Origin: Bradyrhizobium diazoefficiens
GTDB lineage: Bacteria > Pseudomonadota > Alphaproteobacteria > Rhizobiales > Xanthobacteraceae
Length of the DNA stretch: 64,000 nt
Direction of reading: 5' to 3'
Assembly (NCBI RefSeq): GCF_018131015.1
Contig: NZ_JAFCJJ010000003.1
Span: forward strand, 62,001-126,000
Below the pieces are notes generated by a model, which did no database searches, was not told the DNA's origin, and saw only the letters and a list, made by a program, of their open reading frames with translations. Within the stretch, counting starts at the first letter, position 1. Every line of letters starts with the position of its first letter. The position numbers and the translations under genes were made by a program. Positions 52,989 to 61,480 of the stretch are shown here, piece after piece.

Positions 52989-53981
52989 ATGTCGATCATG
53001 ATAACCGGCGGCGCCGGTTATGTCGGAAGTCATCTCGCGCATGCGCTGAACGAGGCGGGCGAGCGAGTTGTCGTTCTCGACAATCTCTCCACCGGATTCA
53101 GAGCCAGTATTCCAGGCAATGTTCCGCTGATTGCCGGGTCGATCGGCGACATGGCCCTGGTGACGTGGGCGATCGCTGAATACGGAATCAGGACGATCTT
53201 CCACTGCGCTGCAGCGACGGTTGTCCCGGATTCATTGTCTGATCCGGTATTTTATTACCGCAACAATACGTTCGCGTCCCTTGCGCTCATCGAGGCCGCC
53301 ATTGCCGGCGGCGTTGAGCATTTCGTTTTTTCGTCGACCGCCGCGGTTTACGGCAACACGAAATTCAATCCTGTCAGGGAAGACGCTCTGACGCTGCCGA
53401 CCTCTCCTTACGGTTCTTCGAAGCTCGTGACCGAGCTGATGATCGAAGATATCGCCAAGGTCCACCCGATCAAATACGCGGCCTTGCGCTATTTCAATGT
53501 CGCCGGTGCAGACCCCGCCTTGCGGACCGGCCAATCCGGACGGAAACCGACAAATCTGATCAAGGTGGCCGTGCAGGCGGCCCTCGGGATCAGCGAACGC
53601 GTGCAGATTTTCGGAAACGACTATGACACGCCCGATGGCACCTGCATCAGGGACTACATTCACGTCAGCGACCTCGTTCGCGCGCATATGAACATTCTCG
53701 ACTATCTGCGAGGAGGGGGTGAAAACATTACTCTCAATTGTGGCTATGGCCATGGTTACTCCGTTCTCGACGTGATCGCGGCGGTGAAGTCCGTGTCGAG
53801 GACGAATTTTCCGATCGTCTATCGGGAGAGGCGCGCGGGCGACCCGGCTGCGGTCGTTGCAGACGTCAGCAATCTGAACCGGTTGCTCTGCTGGAAGCCG
53901 ATGTATGATGATCTCGAAGCAATCGTTGCTCACACGCTCGCATGGGAGCGGGCGCTGCTCGATCGGAAATCACCGGCATGA
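52989..53981 (+). CDS. UDP-glucose 4-epimerase-like protein
   Basis: A 330-residue short-chain dehydrogenase of the GalE/ExoB type, which interconverts UDP-glucose and UDP-galactose. NAD-binding GGAGYVGSH lies near residues 7-15, the catalytic Ser in VFSSTAAVYG, Tyr-x3-Lys in PYGSSK, and the sugar-binding RYFNVAGADP and GTCIRDYIHVSDL blocks are canonical. ATG 52989 directly precedes the Rossmann strand; earlier in-frame starts add a non-conserved segment. It stands divergent from the GT4 gene, so it probably supplies UDP-galactose to these transferases. Confidence 0.92.
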   Translation: MSIMITGGAGYVGSHLAHALNEAGERVVVLDNLSTGFRASIPGNVPLIAGSIGDMALVTWAIAEYGIRTIFHCAAATVVPDSLSDPVFYYRNNTFASLALIEAAIAGGVEHFVFSSTAAVYGNTKFNPVREDALTLPTSPYGSSKLVTELMIEDIAKVHPIKYAALRYFNVAGADPALRTGQSGRKPTNLIKVAVQAALGISERVQIFGNDYDTPDGTCIRDYIHVSDLVRAHMNILDYLRGGGENITLNCGYGHGYSVLDVIAAVKSVSRTNFPIVYRERRAGDPAAVVADVSNLNRLLCWKPMYDDLEAIVAHTLAWERALLDRKSPA

Positions 53982-54142
53982 CGAATGATCCGAGGCCAAC
54001 GCACTCTGCAAACGTCAGTCGCAGATGCGCCTGCGAACCGCGACGCCCTCGCCACCATGGCTGACGCGAGCGACGCTTGAATCAGCGTCCTGGTTCCCTG
54101 TTCGGCTGTGCGTTGCGGGAATCCGAAGCTTGCTCGTTCAGC

Positions 54143-54216
54143 ATTGCTGCAACAGCAAATCGCGCCACGCGGCCCTGCGTTTCCGTCAGCCCTGATCCCG
54201 ACAACATCAGGGCTGA
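54143..54216. promoter_or_regulatory. Two palindromes upstream of the molybdoenzyme gene
   Basis: TTGCTG-CAA-CAGCAA (about 54143-54157) and TCAGCCCTGAT (54186-54196) with its exact reverse complement ATCAGGGCTGA (54206-54216). They lie 48-121 bases before the bisC-like start and have no T-run. They could be operator sites or an mRNA hairpin. The rest of the 282-base gap shows nothing recognisable. Confidence 0.35.
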
Positions 54217-54263
54217 ATCGGTATATTGCAGCTCGGGCAGCCCCCGGCGACAAGGATCACGCG

Positions 54264-56585
54264 ATGGACGACACGATTGGTTTTCCCGACCCCGGCCTCG
54301 ATTTGTCGGACGGCTTCAAGCCGCATACCTCGCACTGGGGCGTATTCTCCGCGCGCAACGGTGCAGCCGGGCTGGAGGTGAGGGCCTATGCCGGCGATCC
54401 CGACCCGAACCGCATCATCGACAATTTTCCCGGCGCGCTGCGCCACCAGGCGCGCATCGCACAGCCTGCGATCCGCCGCGGCTGGCTCGAGCGCGGTCCC
54501 GGCCCCGACGATCGCCGCGGCCGCGACGAGTTCGTCCCGGTGAGCTGGGAGCAGGCGCTCGATCTGCTCGGCGGCGAGCTGTGCCGCATCCGTGACACGC
54601 GCGGCCCCGGCGCGGTGTTCGGCGGCTCCTACGGCTGGTCGAGCGCGGGCCGCTTCCATCATGCGCAGAGCCAGGTGCACCGCTTCCTCAACGTCGCGAT
54701 GGGCGGCTATGTGCGCTCGGTGAACACCTATTCCTCGGGCGCCTCCTCGGTGCTGCTGCCGCAGATCCTCGCGGGCTACGAGGACGTCACAAGGCGCAAC
54801 GTCACCTGGGAGCAGATCGCGGCAGAGACCGACATCGTGCTGGCGTTCGGCGGCATGGCGCTGAAGAACTCGATGGTGGCCGGCGGCTCGATCGGCAAGC
54901 ATGTCGAGCGCGGCGCCATGGCGGCCGCGCACCGGCGCGGCTGCGCCTTCGTCCTGGTCAGCCCGCTGCGCGACGATCTGCCGGTCGAGGCCGGTGCCGA
55001 ATGGATCACCTGCGTTCCCGGCACCGACACCGCGCTGATGCTCGGCATCGTCCACACGCTGGTCGCCGAAGGCCTGCACGACCAGGCCTTCCTCGATCGC
55101 TACACCGAAGGATGGCCCGTCTTCCTGCGCTATCTCACCGGCGAGAGCGACGGCCAGCCCAGGCACGCCGAATGGGCCGCAGCGGTCTGCGGCGTGGCTG
55201 CGGACGCGATCCGCAATCTCGCGCGCCGCCTTGCCGGCAAGCGCGCGCTGATCACCATCTCCCACTCGCTGCAGCGCGCCGAGCATGGCGAGCAGCCGGT
55301 GTGGATGGGCATGGTGCTGGCGGCAGCGCTCGGCCAGATCGGCCTTGCCGGCGGCGGCTACGCCTATTCGCTCGGGGCGATCGGCTATTACGGCCGCCGC
55401 GTCAACGACGTGCCCGGGCCGACGCTGGGGCAGGGCCGCAACGGCGTCGCCGATTTCATCCCGGTGGCGCGCATCGCCGACATGCTGCTCAATCCTGGCG
55501 GCAGCTATCGCTACGATGGCAAGACGCGCATTTATCCGGACATCCGCCTCGTCTATTGGGCCGGCGGCAATCCCTTCCATCACCACCAGGACATCAACCG
55601 CCTGCGCAAGGCCTTCGCGAAGGTCGACACGCTGGTCGTGCACGAGCTCGCCTGGACCGCGACCGCGCGGCACGCCGATATCGTGCTGCCGTCGACCATG
55701 ACGCTCGAGCGCGAGGACATCGGCTATTCCGCCAACGATCCGCTGATGGTGGCCATGCATGGGATCGCCGAGCCGTTCGGGCTTGCGCGCGACGACTACG
55801 ACATCTTCGCCGAGCTCGCCGAGCGCCTCGGCGCCCGCGAACCCTTCACCGAGGGCCGCACCTCGCGGCAATGGCTGGAGCATCTCTACGAGCCGGTCCG
55901 CGCCTCGCTCGCAGCGCGCGGCGTGGAGGCCCCTAGCTTCGCGGAGTTCTGGCGCCGCGGCAGCCTGGTCGTGCCGCAGCAGCCCGATGACGGCGGCCGG
56001 CTGCGCCGCTTCCGCGACGATCCGGTCCATCATGCCCTGCCGACGCCGAGCGGCCGCATCGAGATTTTCTCGCAGAAGATCGCGGGCCATGGCGATGCCG
56101 ATTGTCCGGGGCATCCGGTCTGGCTCGACAAGACCGACGTGCCGACCCCTCGCGCGCCATGCTTCCTGGTCGCCAACCAGCCGGCGAGGCGCCTGCACAG
56201 CCAGCTCGATTTCGGCGGACATTCGCTTCAAGGCAAACATCGGGGACGCGAGGTCGCGCGCATGAATCCGCGCGATGCGGCCGGGCGGGGGATCAGGGAC
56301 GGCGACATCATCCGCCTCTTCAACGAGCGCGGCGCCTGCCTCGCCGCGGTCCATCTCACCGACGGCATTGCGCCCGGCGTCATCCAGTTGTCGACCGGCG
56401 CCTGGTACGACCCGATGGATCCGGAGGAGGAGAGCCCGCTCTGCGTCCACGGCAATCCGAACGTGCTGACCCGCGACCTCGGCACCTCGTCCTTCGCGCA
56501 AGGTTGCACCGGCCAGCTCACGACCGTCGAGGTCGAGAAGTTCAGCGGCAATCTGCCGCCGATCCGGGCATTCGATCCGGCATAG
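54264..56585 (+). CDS. Molybdopterin oxidoreductase, BisC/TorA type
   Basis: A 773-residue molybdoenzyme of the DMSO reductase family, closest in plan to biotin sulfoxide reductase. It starts HTSHWGVFSAR without a Tat signal and without an Fe-S motif, so it is cytoplasmic and lacks cluster domains. NTYSSGASSV (154-163) holds the serine that ligates molybdenum. GGNPFHHHQDINRLRKAF and HELAWTATARHADIVLPSTMTLEREDI are typical cofactor-binding blocks, and SFAQGCTGQLTTVEVEKF ends the C-terminal domain. It probably reduces an S-oxide or N-oxide such as methionine or biotin sulfoxide. It is a single gene with a strong terminator behind it. Confidence 0.9.
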   Translation: MDDTIGFPDPGLDLSDGFKPHTSHWGVFSARNGAAGLEVRAYAGDPDPNRIIDNFPGALRHQARIAQPAIRRGWLERGPGPDDRRGRDEFVPVSWEQALDLLGGELCRIRDTRGPGAVFGGSYGWSSAGRFHHAQSQVHRFLNVAMGGYVRSVNTYSSGASSVLLPQILAGYEDVTRRNVTWEQIAAETDIVLAFGGMALKNSMVAGGSIGKHVERGAMAAAHRRGCAFVLVSPLRDDLPVEAGAEWITCVPGTDTALMLGIVHTLVAEGLHDQAFLDRYTEGWPVFLRYLTGESDGQPRHAEWAAAVCGVAADAIRNLARRLAGKRALITISHSLQRAEHGEQPVWMGMVLAAALGQIGLAGGGYAYSLGAIGYYGRRVNDVPGPTLGQGRNGVADFIPVARIADMLLNPGGSYRYDGKTRIYPDIRLVYWAGGNPFHHHQDINRLRKAFAKVDTLVVHELAWTATARHADIVLPSTMTLEREDIGYSANDPLMVAMHGIAEPFGLARDDYDIFAELAERLGAREPFTEGRTSRQWLEHLYEPVRASLAARGVEAPSFAEFWRRGSLVVPQQPDDGGRLRRFRDDPVHHALPTPSGRIEIFSQKIAGHGDADCPGHPVWLDKTDVPTPRAPCFLVANQPARRLHSQLDFGGHSLQGKHRGREVARMNPRDAAGRGIRDGDIIRLFNERGACLAAVHLTDGIAPGVIQLSTGAWYDPMDPEEESPLCVHGNPNVLTRDLGTSSFAQGCTGQLTTVEVEKFSGNLPPIRAFDPA

Positions 56586-56681
56586 CCGGGCCGGACCCTG
56601 CCCGATAAGACAATACACGCCGGCCGTTCGAAGCGTTCTAATCGGCGCTGCCTGCCGATAGCGCTTGGATCGTGGTGGGCC

Positions 56682-56731
56682 CCCGCCCTTGGCCTACCCA
56701 GCCCCCCAGCCCCCGGCCAAGGGCGGGATTT
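56682..56731 (+). terminator. Rho-independent terminator after bisC-like gene
   Basis: CCCGCCCTTGGCC (56682-56694) pairs perfectly with GGCCAAGGGCGGG (56715-56727), followed by ATTTT. The loop is 20 bases. Confidence 0.75.
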
Positions 56732-56747
56732 TCACCTGAGAACAGGC

Positions 56748-56761
56748 TTGATCTAGATCAA
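56748..56761. promoter_or_regulatory. FixK/FNR box (TTGATCTAGATCAA)
   Basis: Perfect TTGA-N6-TCAA palindrome centred at 56754.5. With activator binding about 41 bases before the start of transcription, the mRNA would begin near 56796, 45 bases before the Gly/Tyr-rich gene. Confidence 0.8.
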
Positions 56762-56840
56762 GCCCGCCGCGGCACCGCCACCCCGAAAATAGGCCGTCGA
56801 CGGCCGCGCCAGAACGGCGCCGCCCAGCACGGAGATGACC

Positions 56841-57344
56841 ATGTCCTCGAGTACTCTGCGTACCGCCATTCTCGTTGCGGCCGGCACCCTGCTTCTCGGC
56901 GCGGGCGCCCAGGCCGGGCCGATGCCGACGCACATGGCGGCGATGAAGTCGATGGTCGATCAGGACATCACCCAGGTCCGCTGGGTCGGCGGCTATCGCG
57001 GCGGCTATGGCTATCGCGGCGGCTACGGTTATCGCGGCGGGTACGCCTATCGCGGCTATGGATATCGCGGAGGCTACGGCTACCGCGGCTACGGCTATCG
57101 CGGTCTTGGTTATGGTGTCGCCGCCGGCGCCGTCGTCGGCGGTGCGATCGCGAGGAGCGCCTATTACGGCGGCTACGGCTATCGCGGCTACTATGGTGGT
57201 TATCGCGGCTATTACGGCGGCTATCCCGCCTACAGCTACGGCTACAGCTATCCGTCCGTGTCTTATGACGATGAAGGCGTCAGCTACGGTTACGGTTATG
57301 GCGGCAGCTATTGCCCGCCCGCTGGTCCCTACGCCGGCTACTAG
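56841..57344 (+). CDS. Secreted Gly/Tyr-rich repeat protein
   Basis: A 167-residue exported protein with signal peptide (TAILVAAGTLLLGAGAQA). After a short acidic segment, the region from about residue 50 consists of repeats of GGYGYRGGYGYRGG and YRGYYGG type, interrupted by one hydrophobic Gly/Ala patch (YGVAAGAVVGGAIA). It ends with a CPPAGPYAGY tail. Such proteins form flexible or adhesive surface layers; the function is unknown. GGAG sits 6 bases before ATG 56841, better than for ATG 56835. A perfect FixK-type box lies about 80 bases upstream, so expression is probably induced at low oxygen. Confidence 0.78.
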   Translation: MSSSTLRTAILVAAGTLLLGAGAQAGPMPTHMAAMKSMVDQDITQVRWVGGYRGGYGYRGGYGYRGGYAYRGYGYRGGYGYRGYGYRGLGYGVAAGAVVGGAIARSAYYGGYGYRGYYGGYRGYYGGYPAYSYGYSYPSVSYDDEGVSYGYGYGGSYCPPAGPYAGY

Positions 57345-57426
57345 CTGGTGACATTTCCGGCGCGGCTCGAAATCCATCGCCTCTGCAAGAGCGTGATGGG
57401 TTTCGCTGCGCCGTGGCGACAGCCCG

Positions 57427-57939
57427 TCACGCGAGCGGCAGCACCAGATGAATCGTCTGCGGATCGCCGCTGGCGACGGGCTTGAAGCCGAACTTCTCGA
57501 ACACGCGGCGCATCGCGCCGTTCTCGGGGAGCACCTCCGCCATCAGCTCCTTCAGTCCTGCTTCGCGGGCGAGCGCGATCAGGTGACGCATCAGAAGTCC
57601 GCCGATGCCGCAGCCCTGCCAGGCGTCGGTCACGACGAAGGCCATTTCAGCCCGGCCCGGCTCGGACACGATATAGCGGCCGCCGGCGACGATGGTGCCA
57701 TCCTTCGCGCACGCGACCAGCGCCACATGGGTCTTGAAATCGATCTTCGTGAAGAAGGTGCGTTCCTTCTCGGAGAAATGGCGCTTCAGCACGAAGAAGC
57801 GCTTGCGGAGCGACTCCGCGCTGGTCGCGTCCACCGCGGCCAGCATGCCGGCCTCGTCGTCGGGGCGGATCGCCCGGATCTCGATCGATCGTCCGTCGCG
57901 CAACTGTTCCTGGCGCGTGAAACTTGCGGCATCCTGCAT
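57427..57939 (-). CDS. GNAT-family N-acetyltransferase
   Basis: A 170-residue GCN5-related acetyltransferase. EIRAIRPDDEAGML opens the fold, and the acetyl-CoA site reads VTDAWQGCGIGGLLMRHLIALA (about 102-123) with the Q-x-x-G-x-G pattern. EVLPENGAMRRVFEKFGF completes motif B. The target is unknown; such single-domain proteins acetylate small molecules or protein lysines and are common next to acetyl-phosphate/acetate genes. It is divergent from the AI-2E-family gene, and the FixK box between them could serve both. Confidence 0.85.
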   Translation of the reverse strand: MQDAASFTRQEQLRDGRSIEIRAIRPDDEAGMLAAVDATSAESLRKRFFVLKRHFSEKERTFFTKIDFKTHVALVACAKDGTIVAGGRYIVSEPGRAEMAFVVTDAWQGCGIGGLLMRHLIALAREAGLKELMAEVLPENGAMRRVFEKFGFKPVASGDPQTIHLVLPLA

Positions 57940-57996
57940 GCGGGCCTCTCGACGCTCCCCTGACGGCCGATCAGGCCGCGGACCTCGGCGTGACGC

Positions 57997-58010
57997 TTGA
58001 TCTGGATCAA
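57997..58010. promoter_or_regulatory. FixK/FNR box (TTGATCTGGATCAA)
   Basis: TTGA-N6-TCAA centred at 58003.5 between the divergent acetyltransferase and permease genes. Class II activation predicts a transcription start near 58045 on the plus strand and near 57962 on the minus strand. Confidence 0.8.
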
Positions 58011-58075
58011 GCCCGCCGCGCGCCGCATTCCGCTACGCTCGGGAAGTGCCCGCTGTCCCAGAGAAAGGCGTCCCC

Positions 58076-59167
58076 TTGAGGACACTCCGCCAGCTCCTCT
58101 CCGCGGAGGAGGTGATCCAGTTCGTGATCAAGCTCGGATTGCTCGCACTGCTGATCGCATGGACCTTCCTGATCATCCGGCCCTTCGTCTCGATCCTGAC
58201 CTGGAGCGGGGTGCTCGCGGTGGCGTTCTATCCGGCCTTCAGCTGGCTGGCCAAGAGGCTCGGCGGACGGCCGCGGACGGCGGCGGCCATCATCACCCTG
58301 GTCGCGCTCGGCATCGTCATCGGGCCGGCGGCCTGGCTCGGCCTCAGCGCCGTCGAGGGCATCCGGGACCTGGCGAGCCAGATCGGCACCGGCGATCTCG
58401 TGCTTCAGAGCGCGCCCGAGCAGATCAAGAGCTGGCCGCTGATCGGTCCGCAGCTCTACGACCTCTGGAATCTGGCCTATACCAATGTCCGCGCCGTGCT
58501 GCGCGAGGTCGCGCCATATCTGAAGCCGCTTGCGGGCGTGATGTTGTCTTTTGCCGGCAGCGCCGGCATCGGCACGCTCCAGTTTCTGCTGTCGCTCCTG
58601 ATCGCCGGCTTCCTGTTTCCCTATGGACCGCAACTCGTCGCCGCCGTCCGCGGCTTCCTGACCCGCATCGTGGCGGATCAGAGCGAGCATTTTCTGGAGC
58701 TTGCGGGGGCGACCATCCGGGCGGTGGCGCAGGGCGTGATCGGGGTGGCGATGGTCCAGGCGCTGCTGGCCGGTGTCGGCTTCAAGCTCGCCGCCGTTCC
58801 GAGCGCGGGCCTGCTCGCTTTCATGGTCCTGCTGCTGTCGATCGTGCAGATCGGCGCTTTCCTCGTTCTTCTTCCGGTTGTCATCTGGATCTGGATGGAC
58901 AAGGACGTGACCACTGCCCTTTTCCTGACGGTCTTCTTGGTCATTGTCGGCCTGCTCGACAACATCCTGAAGCCGCTGGTGATGGGACGCGGACTGACCA
59001 CGCCGACGCTGGTCATCCTGGTCGGGGTAATCGGCGGCACGCTCGCCCACGGCATCATCGGACTTTTCATCGGGCCGATCATTCTGGCGGTCGCCTGGGA
59101 ACTCGCCGCTGCCTGGATCCGGCAAGACCGCGCCGGGCCGGCTGCGCAGGTTGTCGCCGACCGTTGA
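58076..59167 (+). CDS. AI-2E family (PerM/YdiK-type) membrane protein
   Basis: A 363-residue polytopic membrane protein of the PF01594-type AI-2E exporter/PerM family. It has N-terminal helices (FVIKLGLLALLIAWTFLIIR), a central soluble segment, and the C-terminal helical block with GVIGVAMVQALLAGVGF, LDNILKPLVMGRGLTTPTLVI and GGTLAHGIIGLFIGPII, the family signature. The TTG at 58076 is preferred over GTG 58046, because the FixK box predicts transcription starting at about 58045, which would leave no leader for the GTG. The transported substrate is unknown; members range from small-molecule exporters to sodium/proton antiporters. Confidence 0.85.
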   Translation: MRTLRQLLSAEEVIQFVIKLGLLALLIAWTFLIIRPFVSILTWSGVLAVAFYPAFSWLAKRLGGRPRTAAAIITLVALGIVIGPAAWLGLSAVEGIRDLASQIGTGDLVLQSAPEQIKSWPLIGPQLYDLWNLAYTNVRAVLREVAPYLKPLAGVMLSFAGSAGIGTLQFLLSLLIAGFLFPYGPQLVAAVRGFLTRIVADQSEHFLELAGATIRAVAQGVIGVAMVQALLAGVGFKLAAVPSAGLLAFMVLLLSIVQIGAFLVLLPVVIWIWMDKDVTTALFLTVFLVIVGLLDNILKPLVMGRGLTTPTLVILVGVIGGTLAHGIIGLFIGPIILAVAWELAAAWIRQDRAGPAAQVVADR

Positions 59168-59177
59168 CCTATGTCAA
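59164..59177. promoter_or_regulatory. FixK/FNR box (TTGACCTATGTCAA)
   Basis: TTGA-N6-TCAA centred at 59170.5, just inside and past the stop of the preceding gene. Predicted transcription start about 59212, 20 bases before the DUF3141 start codon. Confidence 0.8.
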
Positions 59178-59231
59178 CGTTGACAACCGGCATGCGCCTT
59201 GAATGTCCCTTGCGCGACGACGAGGTCGAAT

Positions 59232-61448
59232 ATGGAAGAAGTCAAGCCGTCTGATGGCCCGATGTCCGGGCTGGTTGCTGCCGCTGTCGAGTACATGGTC
59301 GATGCCGGACAGCGTAGCGTACTATTCCTGGACATCATGCGTCAGCGCGGCGACCAGTATCGCGAGCATGTGGCGCAAACCGCGCCGCATGTGCTGCAAT
59401 ATGCCGCCGAATTGATCACCGACGGCCGCACGCTGGACGAGCCGGTCAATTACGCGCTGGTCCGCATCGTTCCGCCGAAGGACGTCGAGATCGACATGAG
59501 CCGGCGGCCCTTCGTCGTGGTCGATCCGCGCGCAGGTCATGGTCCGGGCATCGGCGGCTTCAAGGCCGACAGCGAGATCGGCGTCGCGATGAAGGCGGGA
59601 CATCCCTGTTATTTCATCGGGTTCCTTCCCGAGCCGGTGCCGGGCCAGACCATCGAGCGCATCGCGCACGCGGAAGCAAAGTTCATCGAGACCGTCATCG
59701 GCCGCCATCCCGACGCCGACGGCAAGCCCTGCGTGATCGGCAACTGCCAGGCCGGCTGGGCTGTCATGATTTTGGCGTCGCTGCGGCCGGAACTGTTCGG
59801 GCCGCTGATCATCGCCGGCGCGCCGCTGGCTTATTGGGCGGGCGTGCACGGAAAATACCCGATGCGCTACTCCGGTGGCCTGCTCGGCGGAAGCTGGCTC
59901 ACGGCGCTGGCCAGCGATCTCGGCGCCGGCAAGTTCGACGGCGCCTGGCTGGTGCAGAACTTCGAGAATCAGAATCCGTCGAACACGCTCTGGACCAAGC
60001 AATACAACGTCTATTCCAAGGTCGACAGCGAAGCCGAGCGCTACCTCGATTTCGAGCGCTGGTGGGGCGGCCACGTCAACCTCAACGCCGAGGAGATCCA
60101 GTTCATCGTCGATGAGCTGTTCATCGGCAACAATCTCGCCGCCGGCCGCATCGAGATGTCGGACGGCCGGAAGGTCGATCTGCGCAACATCCGCTCGCCG
60201 ATCGTGCTGTTCTGCTCCAAGGGCGACAACGTGACCCCGCCGCAGCAGGCGCTGGACTGGATCCTCGACTGCTATGCCGATGTCGACGAGATCAGGGCCT
60301 ACGGCCAGACCATCGTCTATACCGTCCACGAAAATATCGGCCATCTCGGCATCTTCGTGTCCGGCGGCGTGGCCAAGAAGGAGCATGCCGAATTTTCCAG
60401 CAACATCGACCTGATCGACGTGCTGCCGCCCGGGCTCTACGAGGCCACCTTCGAGGCGAGGGGCGCGGAGACCGTCAACGCCGATCTCGCCGCCGGGCAG
60501 TGGGTGATGCGCTGCGAGGCGCGCACGCTCGACGACATCCGGGCCATGGGCGGCAATTCGCCGGAGGACGAGCGGCGCTTTGCCACCGCCAAGCGCGTCT
60601 CGGAGCTCAATCTTGCCGCCTACCAGAAGTTTATGCAGCCCTGGGTCCAGAAGATGGTGACGCCGCAGGTGGCCGAATGGGCGCGCAACATGCACCCGCT
60701 GCGGATGCAATATGAGGCGTTCGGCAGCCAAAATCCGTTGATGGCCTCGGTCAAGAAGGCCGCCGACCAGGTCGAGGAGAACCGCAAGCCGGTCTCCAAG
60801 GACAATCCGTTCCTGGCATTGCAGGAGCAGGTGTCGAAGCAGATCGTGCACGCGCTCGATAGCTGGCGCGACGCGCAGGAGGCGCTGAGCGAGACCATCT
60901 TCCTTAACGTCTACGGCTCGCCGGCGCTGCAGGCTGCAGTCGGCATCGATCCCTCTGCCGCGCTGTCGCGGCGGCGGGAAATGTCGGTCGAACATCGCGC
61001 GATGCTGGAGAAGCGGATCGCGGAGCTGAAGGCGAAGGTCGGCGAAGGCGGCCTTCGCGAGGCCTCATTGCGTGCCCTGCTGTATGTCGGCTCGGCGCGA
61101 GGCATGGTCGACGAGCGAAGCGTCGAGGCGTTGCGCCAGGTCCGGGCCGACCATTCCGGCCCGCGGCTGACGCTGGCCGAGTTCAAGATGCTGGTGCGCG
61201 AGCAGTTTTTCATGCTGCTGCTGGATCGGGATGCCGCGCTCGCCGCCATTCCCGGCATGCTGCCGAACGACCAGAATCTCAAGCGCGCGGCGTTCGCCGC
61301 GATGCGCGAGGTGCTGTCGGCGAGCGCGGACATTACCGGCGAGCGCGCCAGACGGCTGAAGAAGGTTGCCGAGCTATTCGGCCTGGAGGGAGAAGGGGAG
61401 ACGATGTCGAACGTCACCCCGATCGATCCGAAGGCAAGAGCATCATAA
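59232..61448 (+). CDS. DUF3141 protein, PhaC-like alpha/beta hydrolase
   Basis: A 738-residue protein of the DUF3141 family, with an alpha/beta-hydrolase domain related to PHA synthases. VIGNCQAGWAVMILASL (about 167-183) resembles the lipase-box Cys nucleophile region, VLFCSKGDNVTPPQQALDWI carries the Asp, and HENIGHLGIFVSGG the His of a catalytic triad. ATG 59232 follows GACGAGG and fits a transcript starting at about 59212 from the FixK box; the longer frame from 59199 does not. The C-terminal 300 residues are helical. It heads an operon with pta, ackA and fabI, so a role in acyl-thioester or acetyl-phosphate metabolism at low oxygen is likely. Confidence 0.85.
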   Translation: MEEVKPSDGPMSGLVAAAVEYMVDAGQRSVLFLDIMRQRGDQYREHVAQTAPHVLQYAAELITDGRTLDEPVNYALVRIVPPKDVEIDMSRRPFVVVDPRAGHGPGIGGFKADSEIGVAMKAGHPCYFIGFLPEPVPGQTIERIAHAEAKFIETVIGRHPDADGKPCVIGNCQAGWAVMILASLRPELFGPLIIAGAPLAYWAGVHGKYPMRYSGGLLGGSWLTALASDLGAGKFDGAWLVQNFENQNPSNTLWTKQYNVYSKVDSEAERYLDFERWWGGHVNLNAEEIQFIVDELFIGNNLAAGRIEMSDGRKVDLRNIRSPIVLFCSKGDNVTPPQQALDWILDCYADVDEIRAYGQTIVYTVHENIGHLGIFVSGGVAKKEHAEFSSNIDLIDVLPPGLYEATFEARGAETVNADLAAGQWVMRCEARTLDDIRAMGGNSPEDERRFATAKRVSELNLAAYQKFMQPWVQKMVTPQVAEWARNMHPLRMQYEAFGSQNPLMASVKKAADQVEENRKPVSKDNPFLALQEQVSKQIVHALDSWRDAQEALSETIFLNVYGSPALQAAVGIDPSAALSRRREMSVEHRAMLEKRIAELKAKVGEGGLREASLRALLYVGSARGMVDERSVEALRQVRADHSGPRLTLAEFKMLVREQFFMLLLDRDAALAAIPGMLPNDQNLKRAAFAAMREVLSASADITGERARRLKKVAELFGLEGEGETMSNVTPIDPKARAS

Positions 61449-61480
61449 CAACACGAATTGGCAAAAACGGGAGCGGAATC

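Noticed and set aside
54207..56618. 803-residue minus-strand open frame
   Set aside because: Antisense to the clear BisC-like molybdoenzyme; no family features.
58046..58075. GTG 58046 as start of the AI-2E-type protein
   Set aside because: The FixK box places the expected transcription start at about 58045, leaving no leader; TTG 58076 fits better.
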